Source: an uncultured Burkholderiales bacterium (lineage in GTDB: Bacteria > Pseudomonadota > Gammaproteobacteria > Burkholderiales > Burkholderiaceae_C). Taken from it: DNA of 6,186 nucleotides. Below, in pieces: positions 1 to 5,928 of this stretch (position 1 is its first letter; every line of letters begins with the position of its first letter). The notes under the pieces were generated by a model, which made no database searches, was not told the origin of the DNA, and was given only the letters and a program-made list of their open reading frames with translations. The position numbers and the translations under genes are program-made. The stretch is taken from assembly GCA_937897495.1 (NCBI GenBank), contig CALCBL010000108.1, positions 1-6,186 on the forward strand, given 5' to 3'.

Positions 1-789
1 CGCGATAAAAAAGCCTACGACTTGCTGATTCAAAGTGAAGCAGGATATTTAAGCGTTACAGGCACACCCGACAGCCCCAGCAAAAGCGGCAACTCCATTG
101 CCGACATTGCAGCGGGCATGTACGCCTACACCAATATTTTGTCCGCCATCATTCACCGAGACAAAACAGGCGAAGGCTCGCACATTGATGTGTCCATGTT
201 GGAGTCCCTCACTGAGTGGATGGGGTTTCCCATGTACTACGCCATGGACGGTGCATCGCCCCCGCCTCGCAGTGCCGCATCGCACGCCACCATTTACCCC
301 TACGGTCCCTTCGCAGCAGGCGGCGCACTAGACCCTCAAACTCTTGCAAGCCCCGAAGACCAGGGCACTGTGATGCTGGGTTTGCAAAACGAACGTGAAT
401 GGGTCTTGTTTTGCAAGCATGTGATGCTGCAAGAGAACCTAACTCAAGATCCAAGGTTCGAGAGCAATGCCAAGCGCAATGAACATCGACAAGCCTTGGA
501 AGCCCTCATCTTGGAAGTGTTTTCAAATTTAACCGTTCAACAGGTGATTGAACGTTTAGAGACAGCGCAAATTGCCAACGCAAGAATGAACACCATGGCA
601 GATTTGTGGGCCCACCCTCAACTGAAAGCACGAGATCGTTGGGTGAACGTGCCCTCTTCGTCCGGCGATTTGCCAGCCTTGCTACCTCCAGGACGCCAAA
701 CATCTTTTGACTATCGAATGGACCCCATTCCAACATTGGGCGAACACACAGAAAAAATCCTAAAAGAGCTAGGAATGTCGCTGAAATAA
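1..789 (+). CDS. CaiB/BaiF family CoA-transferase, 5'-truncated at window edge
   Basis: The open frame runs from base 1 (R-D-K-K-A-Y-D-L-L-I-Q) without a genuine start, so the gene begins outside the window; 262 residues remain of a family usually near 400. Class III CoA-transferases move CoA between carboxylic acids in the cytoplasm through an aspartyl-CoA intermediate. The catalytic Asp, equivalent to Asp169 of formyl-CoA transferase, should be the D of S-I-A-D-I-A-A-G (codon 35, bases 103-105). Other family signs are the KTGEGSHIDVSMLES stretch, GLQNEREW (codons 127-134) and a C-terminal LGEHTEKILKELG. The M-Y-Y-A-M-D-G-A and H-A-T-I-Y-P-Y-G-P-F region recalls enzymes acting on malate, citramalate or mesaconate, but substrate cannot be settled from this fragment. 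The TAA stop lies inside the inverted repeat that follows. A downstream hydratase and acyl-CoA dehydrogenase suit a CoA-thioester catabolic role. Confidence 0.93.
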   Translation, partial: RDKKAYDLLIQSEAGYLSVTGTPDSPSKSGNSIADIAAGMYAYTNILSAIIHRDKTGEGSHIDVSMLESLTEWMGFPMYYAMDGASPPPRSAASHATIYPYGPFAAGGALDPQTLASPEDQGTVMLGLQNEREWVLFCKHVMLQENLTQDPRFESNAKRNEHRQALEALILEVFSNLTVQQVIERLETAQIANARMNTMADLWAHPQLKARDRWVNVPSSSGDLPALLPPGRQTSFDYRMDPIPTLGEHTEKILKELGMSLK

Positions 790-937
790 TTGGGGTCAGA
801 TCAACATTAATTTGGTCAATCAAAAGGGGAAGAGGCTAATGGGGGCTGACGATTTGTGGTACTCCACCATGAGGAAGCCCCCATTAGCCTCTTCCCCTTT
901 TGATTGGAAATTAATGTTGCTCTGACCCCAATTATTT
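784..937. repeat. 154-bp near-perfect inverted repeat, REPIN/MITE-like hairpin element
   Basis: Read directly: bases 784-800 pair with 921-937 (17 bp, perfect), 802-813 with 908-919 (12 bp, perfect) and 817-847 with 876-906 (31 bp, perfect). Defects are one mismatch (801/920) and a small asymmetric internal loop (814-816 against 907). The 28-nt apical region 848-875 can form a minor TGGT/ACCA stem (857-860 with 866-869). Each end carries AATTGGGGTCAGA or its complement; AATT is found at both ends (788-791 and 930-933) and could be either part of the repeat or a 4-bp target duplication. GGGGTCAGA-type termini are familiar from short repeats associated with REP-associated (RAYT, IS200-like) transposases in proteobacteria. 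No transposase is encoded, so any mobility would be in trans. Assignment to the RAYT class is inference. Confidence 0.85.
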
Positions 938-940
938 TTT
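817..940 (+). terminator. possible intrinsic terminator formed by the inverted repeat
   Basis: The 31-bp perfect inner stem and the outer arms are followed by ATTATTTTTT (931-940), so the CoA-transferase transcript could end here. The hairpin is far longer than a typical terminator and the T-run overlaps the outer arm, so this may be a by-product of the repeat. On the other strand the run after the hairpin is only ATTATTTC, a weak terminator at best. Confidence 0.35.
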
Positions 941-954
941 AATGCAGGGTTTCC

Positions 955-964
955 ACCGTACGGT
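955..964. promoter_or_regulatory. 10-bp perfect palindrome, possible operator
   Basis: ACCGTACGGT is its own reverse complement and lies 57 bp before the start of the first Bug gene, between the hairpin element and the ribosome binding site. A position like this suits a dimeric repressor or activator site. No convincing -35/-10 pair was found around it and no second copy is seen in the window, so a chance palindrome is possible. Confidence 0.2.
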
Positions 965-1010
965 TCTTAAAGAGCAAAGTGCATAGTTGAATGTCTTGAT
1001 CAACCCGGTT

Positions 1011-1015
1011 TGGAG
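1011..1015 (+). promoter_or_regulatory. ribosome binding site of the first Bug gene
   Basis: TGGAG ends 6 nt before ATG 1022. This decides for that ATG over the in-frame TTG at 1010, which overlaps the site itself and would add four residues before the signal peptide. Confidence 0.65.
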
Positions 1016-1021
1016 ACATTC

Positions 1022-1996
1022 ATGCTTAACGCTAATTTGCTACTCAGATCACTGCTAGCTCTCTCGCTTGTCCAAATTCCAGTCGCCTTGGCGCAGGATT
1101 GGCCTAACAAACCCATTCGCTACATCGTGCCCTTTGCCCCTGGTGGCGCCACCGACATGTTGGGGCGCATGGTGGCACAGGGCTTGTCTAAGTCACTGAA
1201 CCAATCTGTGGTGGTAGACAACAAAGCCGGACAAGGCGGATCTGTGGGGTCTGCTGAGCTGGCCAAATCCAAGCCCGATGGCTACACCCTGGGCGGTGGC
1301 ACCATCAGCTCGCACGCTCTCAATGTGGCGCTTTATCCCAAACTGCCCTATGACCCTAGCAAAGATTTTGCACCCGTCACCTTGCTGGCCGCTCTGCCCA
1401 ACGTGCTCGTGGTTCACCCATCGCTCAACGTCAAAACAGTACCCGAACTCATCGCCTTGCTCAAAGCCAATCCCAACAAATACTCTTTTGGCTCGGCAGG
1501 CAATGGCACATCGCAGCATATTTCTGGCGAGATGTTCAAGCTGGCCACAGGCACGCAAATGCAGCATGTACCCTACCGCGGCAGCGGCCCCATGATGGCC
1601 GACTTGTTGGGAGGCACCATTCAAATCAGCTTTGAAAACAGCAACACAGCCATCCCCCAAGTCACAGGCAAAAAACTGATTGGTCTGGCCGTGACGTCTG
1701 CCAAGCGTTCTAAGGCAGCACCTGAATTGCCAACCTTGCAAGAAGCCGGTCTTGACGGTTTTGAGTTAAGTTCTTGGCAAGCCATGTTTGCACCAGCAGG
1801 CACGCCGCCTGCCATCGTGAGCCGCTTGCAGCGCGATGTCGCAGAAATCTTGAAGCAACCCGAAAACGCCAAGCGCCTGGCTGAAATGGGACTTGAGCCA
1901 GGTGGCGGCAAGTCTGAAGAATTGGCAGCCTTGATCGCCACAGACATACCAAGGTTGGGCGAGGTGGTTCGGCGCTCAGGTGCCAAAGTAGATTGA
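1022..1996 (+). CDS. Bug/TctC family periplasmic substrate-binding protein
   Basis: A 324-residue extracytoplasmic solute receptor of the Bug (TctC-like) family, which captures mainly carboxylates, some amino acids and some amides in the periplasm. A signal peptide is clear: hydrophobic LLLRSLLALSLVQIPVALA, with likely cleavage after A22-L23-A24 to leave QDWPNKPI. The first ligand loop is P-F-A-P-G-G-A-T-D (residues 37-45); VVVDNKAGQGG, KPDGYTL and the second ligand loop G-S-A-G-N-G-T-S-Q-H-I-S-G-E (157-170) follow in family order. The C-terminal W-Q-A-M-F-A-P-A-G-T-P region is also typical. Length matches the family. It is 48 bp upstream of the amidase and probably co-transcribed with it. 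No TctA or TctB membrane protein is nearby, as is usual for the many orphan Bug genes of Burkholderiales. The ligand is unknown. Confidence 0.95.
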   Translation: MLNANLLLRSLLALSLVQIPVALAQDWPNKPIRYIVPFAPGGATDMLGRMVAQGLSKSLNQSVVVDNKAGQGGSVGSAELAKSKPDGYTLGGGTISSHALNVALYPKLPYDPSKDFAPVTLLAALPNVLVVHPSLNVKTVPELIALLKANPNKYSFGSAGNGTSQHISGEMFKLATGTQMQHVPYRGSGPMMADLLGGTIQISFENSNTAIPQVTGKKLIGLAVTSAKRSKAAPELPTLQEAGLDGFELSSWQAMFAPAGTPPAIVSRLQRDVAEILKQPENAKRLAEMGLEPGGGKSEELAALIATDIPRLGEVVRRSGAKVD

Positions 1997-2044
1997 CTGA
2001 GAGTCTGGCCAAGCATTGCATCTTCCCACCATCAAGGACGCTAG

Positions 2045-3469
2045 ATGACCGATGACGAAATAGCTTGGCTAGACCTGAGCACAGTAGCCAGGCTCATTCG
2101 CGAGCGCGTGCTCAGTGCAGAGCAAGTGACACAAGCTCAACTGCGACGCATTGACCGCTTAGATCCAAAACTGCACGCCTATGCCCGCGTCACCTCTGAG
2201 TTGGCCTTGACCCAAGCCCGCGCTGCCGACCAACGCCAAGCGCAAGGACAGGCGCTGGGGCCTTTGCATGGTGTGCCCATTGCAGTCAAAGACCTGTGTT
2301 GGACGGCCGGCATTCCAACAGCTGCAGGCATGCAAATTTACAAAGACTTTGTGCCAGACCAAGACGCCACCGTGGTGAAACGCTTGCGCGATGCAGGTGC
2401 CGTGCTGCTCGGCAAATTGCAAATGACCGAGAGTGCGTTTTCAGGTCACCATCCGCTCACTGTCGTGCCGGTCAATCCATGGGAAGCCTCCGGCTGGACG
2501 GGGGTGTCCTCTAGCGGTTCGGGCGTGGCCACGGCCGCAGGTCTGTGTTTTGGTTCAATCGGAACAGACACAGGCGGCTCGATACGTTTTCCTTCTGCCG
2601 CTTGTGGCGTAACAGGGCTCAAACCCACGTGGGGCCGGGTTTCACGTTATGGCGTGTTTGAGTTGGCAGCATCGCTGGACCATGTTGGGCCCATGTGCCG
2701 CACAGCTTTAGATTGCGGCTTGATGTTGGGCGTGTTGGCGGGCGCAGACCCCTTGGACCCCACAGCGCTGCAAGCTCCGGTGCCCGATTATTCAGCAGGT
2801 CACAAAGAAAGCTTGGCCGGCTTGCGCATCGGTTGGGATGCGGCCTATGCCTTGAACGATGTAGAGCCCGAGATTGCGGAATCAGTTAAGCAAACCCTTG
2901 CGGTGCTCGAAAAATTGGGCGCGCAAATCGTGCCCGTGACCATGCCCGATGTAGGTGAACTGATAGAAAACTGGGTGCCACACTGCGCTATAGAGGCGGC
3001 GGTGGCACACACCAGCACGTTTCCATCGCGACGCACAGAATATGGGCCCATGCTGGCAGGCTTGCTAGACATAGGCAACAAACTGTCGGCCACCGACTAT
3101 CAACGCATTCTGTTACAGCGTGCCACGCACACTGGACAATTGAACGCAGTGCTGATGCAAGTCGATTTGATCTTGATGCCCGCCATGCCGTTTGCCGCAC
3201 CCAGCACAGAACGCATTGCGAATATGCGCAAAGACCCGGGGCATCGCAGACGCTTGTCTCGCTACACCGCTCCCACCGATCTATCGGGGCACCCTACCCT
3301 GACCTTTCCCGCGGGGGAGACAGCTGCAGGCTTGCCGTTAGCGGCGCAGTTGGTATCAGCGCATTTGAATGAAGGCTTGTTGGTGCGCGCCGGTAGCGCG
3401 TTTCAAGCAGCGACGCAGTGGCATCTGCGCCGTCCTCCCATTGAAGCAATGGGCAGCAACGCCCACTGA
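2045..3469 (+). CDS. amidase-signature family hydrolase
   Basis: A 474-residue amidase-signature enzyme, cytoplasmic as no signal peptide is present, expected to hydrolyse a C-N amide bond to a carboxylate and ammonia or an amine. The Ser-cisSer-Lys triad is readable: Lys82 in G-V-P-I-A-V-K-D-L, cis-Ser155 in G-V-S-S-S-G-S-G, and nucleophile Ser179 in G-T-D-T-G-G-S-I-R-F-P-S; the 24-residue spacing of the serines matches FAAH and GatA. The C-terminal G-H-P-T-L-T-F-P-A-G (415-424) and G-L-P-L-A-A-Q-L-V (429-437) are also standard. The serine loop reads GVSSSGSG rather than the usual GGSSGGSA, pointing to a subfamily other than GatA. AAGGA (2034-2038) sits 6 nt before the ATG. A GatA role is unlikely because no gatB or gatC is adjacent. 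Lying between two Bug genes, it probably acts on an imported amide or a pathway intermediate (inference). Confidence 0.93.
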   Translation: MTDDEIAWLDLSTVARLIRERVLSAEQVTQAQLRRIDRLDPKLHAYARVTSELALTQARAADQRQAQGQALGPLHGVPIAVKDLCWTAGIPTAAGMQIYKDFVPDQDATVVKRLRDAGAVLLGKLQMTESAFSGHHPLTVVPVNPWEASGWTGVSSSGSGVATAAGLCFGSIGTDTGGSIRFPSAACGVTGLKPTWGRVSRYGVFELAASLDHVGPMCRTALDCGLMLGVLAGADPLDPTALQAPVPDYSAGHKESLAGLRIGWDAAYALNDVEPEIAESVKQTLAVLEKLGAQIVPVTMPDVGELIENWVPHCAIEAAVAHTSTFPSRRTEYGPMLAGLLDIGNKLSATDYQRILLQRATHTGQLNAVLMQVDLILMPAMPFAAPSTERIANMRKDPGHRRRLSRYTAPTDLSGHPTLTFPAGETAAGLPLAAQLVSAHLNEGLLVRAGSAFQAATQWHLRRPPIEAMGSNAH

Positions 3470-3531
3470 GTGACTTCAGTTGTCAGCACCCTTCTTAGGG
3501 TAAACCGCAATTTGGACAGACTGTTATTGGA

Positions 3532-3560
3532 TTGCACACTCAAAAGTGAGTGTCTATCAT
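3532..3560 (+). promoter_or_regulatory. weak promoter candidate with an inverted repeat in its spacer
   Basis: TTGCAC (3532-3537), a 17-bp spacer and TATCAT (3555-3560, 5 of 6 to TATAAT) sit in the 128-bp gap before the second Bug gene. The -35 match is poor (3 of 6). A 6-bp inverted repeat ACACTC/GAGTGT (3536-3541 and 3548-3553, 6-nt loop) fills the spacer and could be an operator. No T-run follows it, so it is not a terminator. Confidence 0.3.
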
Positions 3561-3597
3561 TCCATGTCTGAGTTCTACCCACTTGAAAGCCCGCAAA

Positions 3598-4572
3598 ATG
3601 AAATTAGTTTCCGCAGTTATCACTAGCCTTGCCATCCTAACAGTGCCCTTCGGTGCATCGGCCCAAGGCTACCCCACCAAAACTATCAGCTTGGTGGTGC
3701 CCTTTGCCGCTGGGGGACCTACAGACATTGTGGCGCGCACACTGGCTGCCAACATGAGCAGAACCTTAGGCCAAACCGTGGTGGTTGAAAACAAGCCGGG
3801 CGCTGGCGGCACTTTGGCCGGTGGCTTTGTGTCCAAGGCTGCACCCGATGGCTATACCTTTCTGATCCATCACAACGGCATGTCAACGGCCCCAGCGCTG
3901 TATAGAAAAATGGCCTTCAACCCCATGACTGACTTTGAGTATGTCAGCCAGGCGGTGGACGTGCCCATGACCCTGATTGGTCGAAAAGATTTGCCTGCCA
4001 AAAACATGCAAGAGTTAACGGCCTACGTCAAAGCCAATGCCAAAAAAATCAATCTGGCCAATGCCGGTTTGGGCGCGGTCTCTCATTTGTGCGGCATGTT
4101 GCTGCAGCAGGCCTGGGGTGTCGATCTCACTACCGTGCCGTTTTCTGGTACTGCACCCGCGCTGAATGCGTTGTTGGGCGGTCAGGTCGATATTTTGTGT
4201 GACCAAACCACGCAAACCACATCACACATCAAGGCAGGCACCGTCAATTTGTATGGCGTGACCACCAAGCAGCGCATTCGTGCTTTGCCAGATGCACCCA
4301 CCCTGACTGAAGGCGGTCTGAAAGATTTTGAAGTCATTGTGTGGCACGGTATTTATGCCCCTAAAGGCACACCCGCAGCCAACATTGAAAAATTTGGTTC
4401 TGCCGTTAGAACCGCTTTGAAAGATCAAGCCTTTGTGACTCGCATGGCAGACTTGGGCGCAGAAATTGTGCCTGACTCCAAGCAGACACCAGAAGGTCTT
4501 CGCACTTGGCTTCAGTCTGAAATTGGCAAGTGGGGCCCCGTCATTCGATCTGCTGGCGTCTACGCTGACTAA
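3598..4572 (+). CDS. Bug/TctC family periplasmic substrate-binding protein, second copy
   Basis: Also 324 residues but clearly divergent from the first Bug protein. The signal peptide MKLVSAVITSLAILTVPFGASA ends at A20-S21-A22, leaving QGYPTKTI. Family landmarks are P-F-A-A-G-G-P-T-D (35-43), VVVENKPGAGGT, APDGYTF, the second loop N-A-G-L-G-A-V-S-H-L-C-G (155-166) and V-W-H-G-I-Y-A-P-K-G-T-P near the C-terminus. The second loop differs from the first protein (GAVSHLCG against GTSQHISG), and D-I-L-C-D-Q-T-T (198-205) replaces Q-I-S-F-E-N-S-N, so a different ligand is likely. Cys165 and Cys201 are both in the exported part and could pair, but this is untested. Start at ATG 3598 is chosen because the signal peptide begins there; an in-frame GTG at 3550 would add 16 polar residues. 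The ribosome site is weak (GAAAG, 3585-3589). It ends 2 bp before the convergent VOC gene. Confidence 0.94.
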   Translation: MKLVSAVITSLAILTVPFGASAQGYPTKTISLVVPFAAGGPTDIVARTLAANMSRTLGQTVVVENKPGAGGTLAGGFVSKAAPDGYTFLIHHNGMSTAPALYRKMAFNPMTDFEYVSQAVDVPMTLIGRKDLPAKNMQELTAYVKANAKKINLANAGLGAVSHLCGMLLQQAWGVDLTTVPFSGTAPALNALLGGQVDILCDQTTQTTSHIKAGTVNLYGVTTKQRIRALPDAPTLTEGGLKDFEVIVWHGIYAPKGTPAANIEKFGSAVRTALKDQAFVTRMADLGAEIVPDSKQTPEGLRTWLQSEIGKWGPVIRSAGVYAD

Positions 4573-4574
4573 GC

Positions 4575-4967
4575 TTAGGCCAATTCAGATATTTCAATTA
4601 AATTCAGGTCGGGATCTCGAACGTAGACCGACCTGATTTTTTGTGTGGCGCCCGTGCGCACAACGGGCCCTTCCAAAATAGGCCAAGCCTCTGCATTTAA
4701 CTTGGCAATCACTTGCTCAAGCGGCACTGAAGCAATAAAGCAAAGGTCTAGCGAGCCTGGCACTGGCAAGTGCGCCTTGGGGTCAAACTCTTTGCCCTTC
4801 ACATGCAAGTTAATCTTTTGATTGCCATACTTAAAGGCTTTTCGAGTAACGGGTGGTGTGCCACCCACAAAGCTCTCCAAACTCATGCCCATGATTCGGG
4901 TGTAAAAGTCTACGCATGCGGTTTCATTGGCAGTCGTCAAAACTAAGTGGTCTAGATGGTCAATCAT
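4575..4967 (-). CDS. VOC superfamily protein, GLOD5-like (glyoxalase/dioxygenase fold)
   Basis: A 130-residue vicinal-oxygen-chelate protein made of two beta-alpha-beta-beta-beta modules (about 1-60 and 68-128), normal for a single-domain member. Such proteins usually bind a divalent metal and act as isomerases, dioxygenases or resistance proteins. Recognisable stretches are I-D-H-L-D-H-L-V-L-T, DFYTRIMGM, F-K-Y-G-N-Q-K-I-N-L-H, P-G-S-L-D-L-C-F-I and S-V-Y-V-R-D-P-D-L-N-L-I-E-I-S, the pattern of the GLOD5/virulence-protein STM3117-like subgroup. Candidate metal ligands are His7, His55 and Glu125. Leu121 replaces the Gly usual in the PDGNLIE motif, and the change falls in the embedded terminator stem. 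No clear Shine-Dalgarno precedes the ATG. It is convergent with the Bug gene and divergent from the hydratase gene. The reaction is unknown; a role in handling a CoA-pathway or aldehyde by-product is only a guess. Confidence 0.9.
   Translation of the reverse strand: MIDHLDHLVLTTANETACVDFYTRIMGMSLESFVGGTPPVTRKAFKYGNQKINLHVKGKEFDPKAHLPVPGSLDLCFIASVPLEQVIAKLNAEAWPILEGPVVRTGATQKIRSVYVRDPDLNLIEISELA
4604..4642 (+). terminator. intrinsic terminator of the second Bug gene, inside the VOC coding sequence
   Basis: TCAGGTCGG (4604-4612) pairs perfectly with CCGACCTGA (4628-4636): a 9-bp GC-rich stem with a 15-nt loop, followed at once by six T (4637-4642). It starts 31 bp after the Bug stop codon. It overlaps codons about 109-121 of the VOC gene on the other strand. 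On the minus strand the stem is followed only by ATTTAATT, so readthrough in that direction is expected. Confidence 0.75.
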
Positions 4968-5047
4968 TTGGCGTTTTGAATGAGATTCGAGGCTGAGGAT
5001 GTTATATTTTTAACTCAAATTCAAAGCACATCCATCAAGGTAAACCA
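4968..5047. promoter_or_regulatory. divergent intergenic region between VOC and hydratase genes
   Basis: These 80 bp separate two genes that point away from each other, so promoters for both should lie here. An AT-rich core (5001-5016) holds TATATT (5003-5008) on the plus strand and TATAAC on the minus strand as -10 candidates, but neither has a good -35 at 16-18 bp. Its role is inferred from gene orientation rather than from clear motifs. Confidence 0.3.
5037..5041 (+). promoter_or_regulatory. ribosome binding site that supports a TTG start
   Basis: AAGGT ends 6 nt before TTG 5048. The next in-frame ATG is about 24 codons further on and would remove the family-typical W-V-G-R segment, so the TTG is preferred. 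Confidence 0.6.
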
Positions 5048-5923
5048 TTGAGCCCTGAAATACTGTCAAATTTACAAACTTGGGTGGGTCGTTCGCAGAC
5101 CTTGACTGACCAAATCACCATGGCCCCCATGCGCGGCCTCAGTGCCACGCTTGACCGCAACGACCCAGAGCCAAAGTTGGGCGATGCACTGCCCCCTTTA
5201 TGGCATTGGCTGTATTTTTTGCCGCACACACAGCAAAGCGAGCTTGGGCTCGACGGGCATGCTGCAAAAGGTGGCTTCTTGCCGCCTGTGCCTTTGCCCC
5301 GAAGAATGTGGGCAGGCAGTCGTTTTGAATGGCACTCTCCTATTTGTGTAGGCGACACCATTGCGCGCACCTCCAGCGTTCAATCGGTGCAGCACAAAGT
5401 GGGAAAGAGTGGCGACTTGGTCTTTGTGAAGGTGCTTCACGAATTGCGCAATGGCGCTCAATTGTGTTTGAGTGAAGAGCACGACATTGTTTACAAGTCG
5501 GCGCCGCTTGCCAATGAAGTGGCTGCTCAGCCAGTTCTAGCTTCAAAAGGACTAGAGCCCGGCCTTGCACTTTGGCAGCGAGAAGTTGTGCCTGATGACG
5601 TTTTGCTTTTCAGATACTCGGCACTGACTTTCAATGGCCATCGCATTCACTACGATCGGTCTTATGTCACACAACAAGAGGGCTATCCTGGTTTGGTGGT
5701 GCACGGACCGCTGATAGCCACGCTGTTGGTTGATGTCTTAAGAAGAAATACAAATAGAACTTTGAAAAAATTTGAATTCAAGGCTATACGTCCTAGCTTT
5801 GAATGTGCAGATGGCCGCTCTATTAAACTCATGGCACAAACCAAAGACAATTTGCATGTGAATTTGTGGGCGCAAGATCACGAAGCGTATCTGACCATGC
5901 AAGCCACTGCAGAATTGAATTGA
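5048..5923 (+). CDS. HTD2-type FAS1-like dehydratase / MaoC-like acyl-CoA hydratase
   Basis: A 291-residue double-hotdog protein of the family that includes mesaconyl-C4-CoA hydratase and fungal HTD2; members hydrate or dehydrate enoyl-CoA (or ACP) thioesters in the cytoplasm. The N-terminal FAS1-like dehydratase domain (about 5-150) carries TWVGRSQ, LPPLWHWLYFLP (48-59) and G-G-F-L-P-P-V-P-L-P-R-R-M-W-A-G (75-90). The C-terminal MaoC-like domain (about 172-290) has L-F-R-Y-S-A-L-T-F-N-G-H-R-I-H-Y-D, with Asn196, His198, His201 and Asp203 as active-site candidates, and Y-P-G-L-V-V-H-G-P-L (213-222). Length is normal. TTG is chosen as start because an AAGG ribosome site lies 6 nt upstream and the N-terminus fits the family. 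The acyl-CoA dehydrogenase follows after 5 bp, indicating an operon. A mesaconyl- or itaconyl-type substrate is plausible with the upstream CoA-transferase but unproven. Confidence 0.9.
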   Translation: MSPEILSNLQTWVGRSQTLTDQITMAPMRGLSATLDRNDPEPKLGDALPPLWHWLYFLPHTQQSELGLDGHAAKGGFLPPVPLPRRMWAGSRFEWHSPICVGDTIARTSSVQSVQHKVGKSGDLVFVKVLHELRNGAQLCLSEEHDIVYKSAPLANEVAAQPVLASKGLEPGLALWQREVVPDDVLLFRYSALTFNGHRIHYDRSYVTQQEGYPGLVVHGPLIATLLVDVLRRNTNRTLKKFEFKAIRPSFECADGRSIKLMAQTKDNLHVNLWAQDHEAYLTMQATAELN

Positions 5924-5928
5924 TCCAA

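Noticed and set aside
506..823. 105-codon minus-strand open frame across the CoA-transferase end and the repeat arm.
   Set aside because: It is antisense to a clear conserved protein, shows no family features, and its start falls in the repeat arm.
955..985. The GTACGGTTCTTA stretch resembles the 3' half of group II intron domain V.
   Set aside because: The required 5' half (GAGCCGT-like) is absent just upstream, no domain VI or reverse transcriptase is seen, and the match is only about ten bases.
1010..1021. TTG at 1010 as start of the first Bug gene.
   Set aside because: It overlaps the ribosome binding site, while ATG 1022 has correct spacing and begins a proper signal peptide.
1193..1741. 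182-codon minus-strand open frame inside the first Bug gene.
   Set aside because: It is the mirror of a well-supported gene; its product is Cys/His/Gly-rich low-quality sequence without recognisable domains.
2045..3469. Amidase as GatA of the tRNA amidotransferase.
   Set aside because: No gatB or gatC adjoins it, the serine loop is not GatA-like, and it sits between two Bug genes.
3488..3501. Small hairpin ACCCT-TCTT-AGGGT after the amidase stop as a terminator.
   Set aside because: The stem is only 5 bp and no T-run follows; transcription probably continues or ends elsewhere.
3564..3626. A 20-codon reading frame from ATG 3564 as a leader peptide for the second Bug gene.
   Set aside because: No ribosome site precedes it, its composition is unremarkable and it overlaps the Bug start out of frame; nothing supports attenuation.
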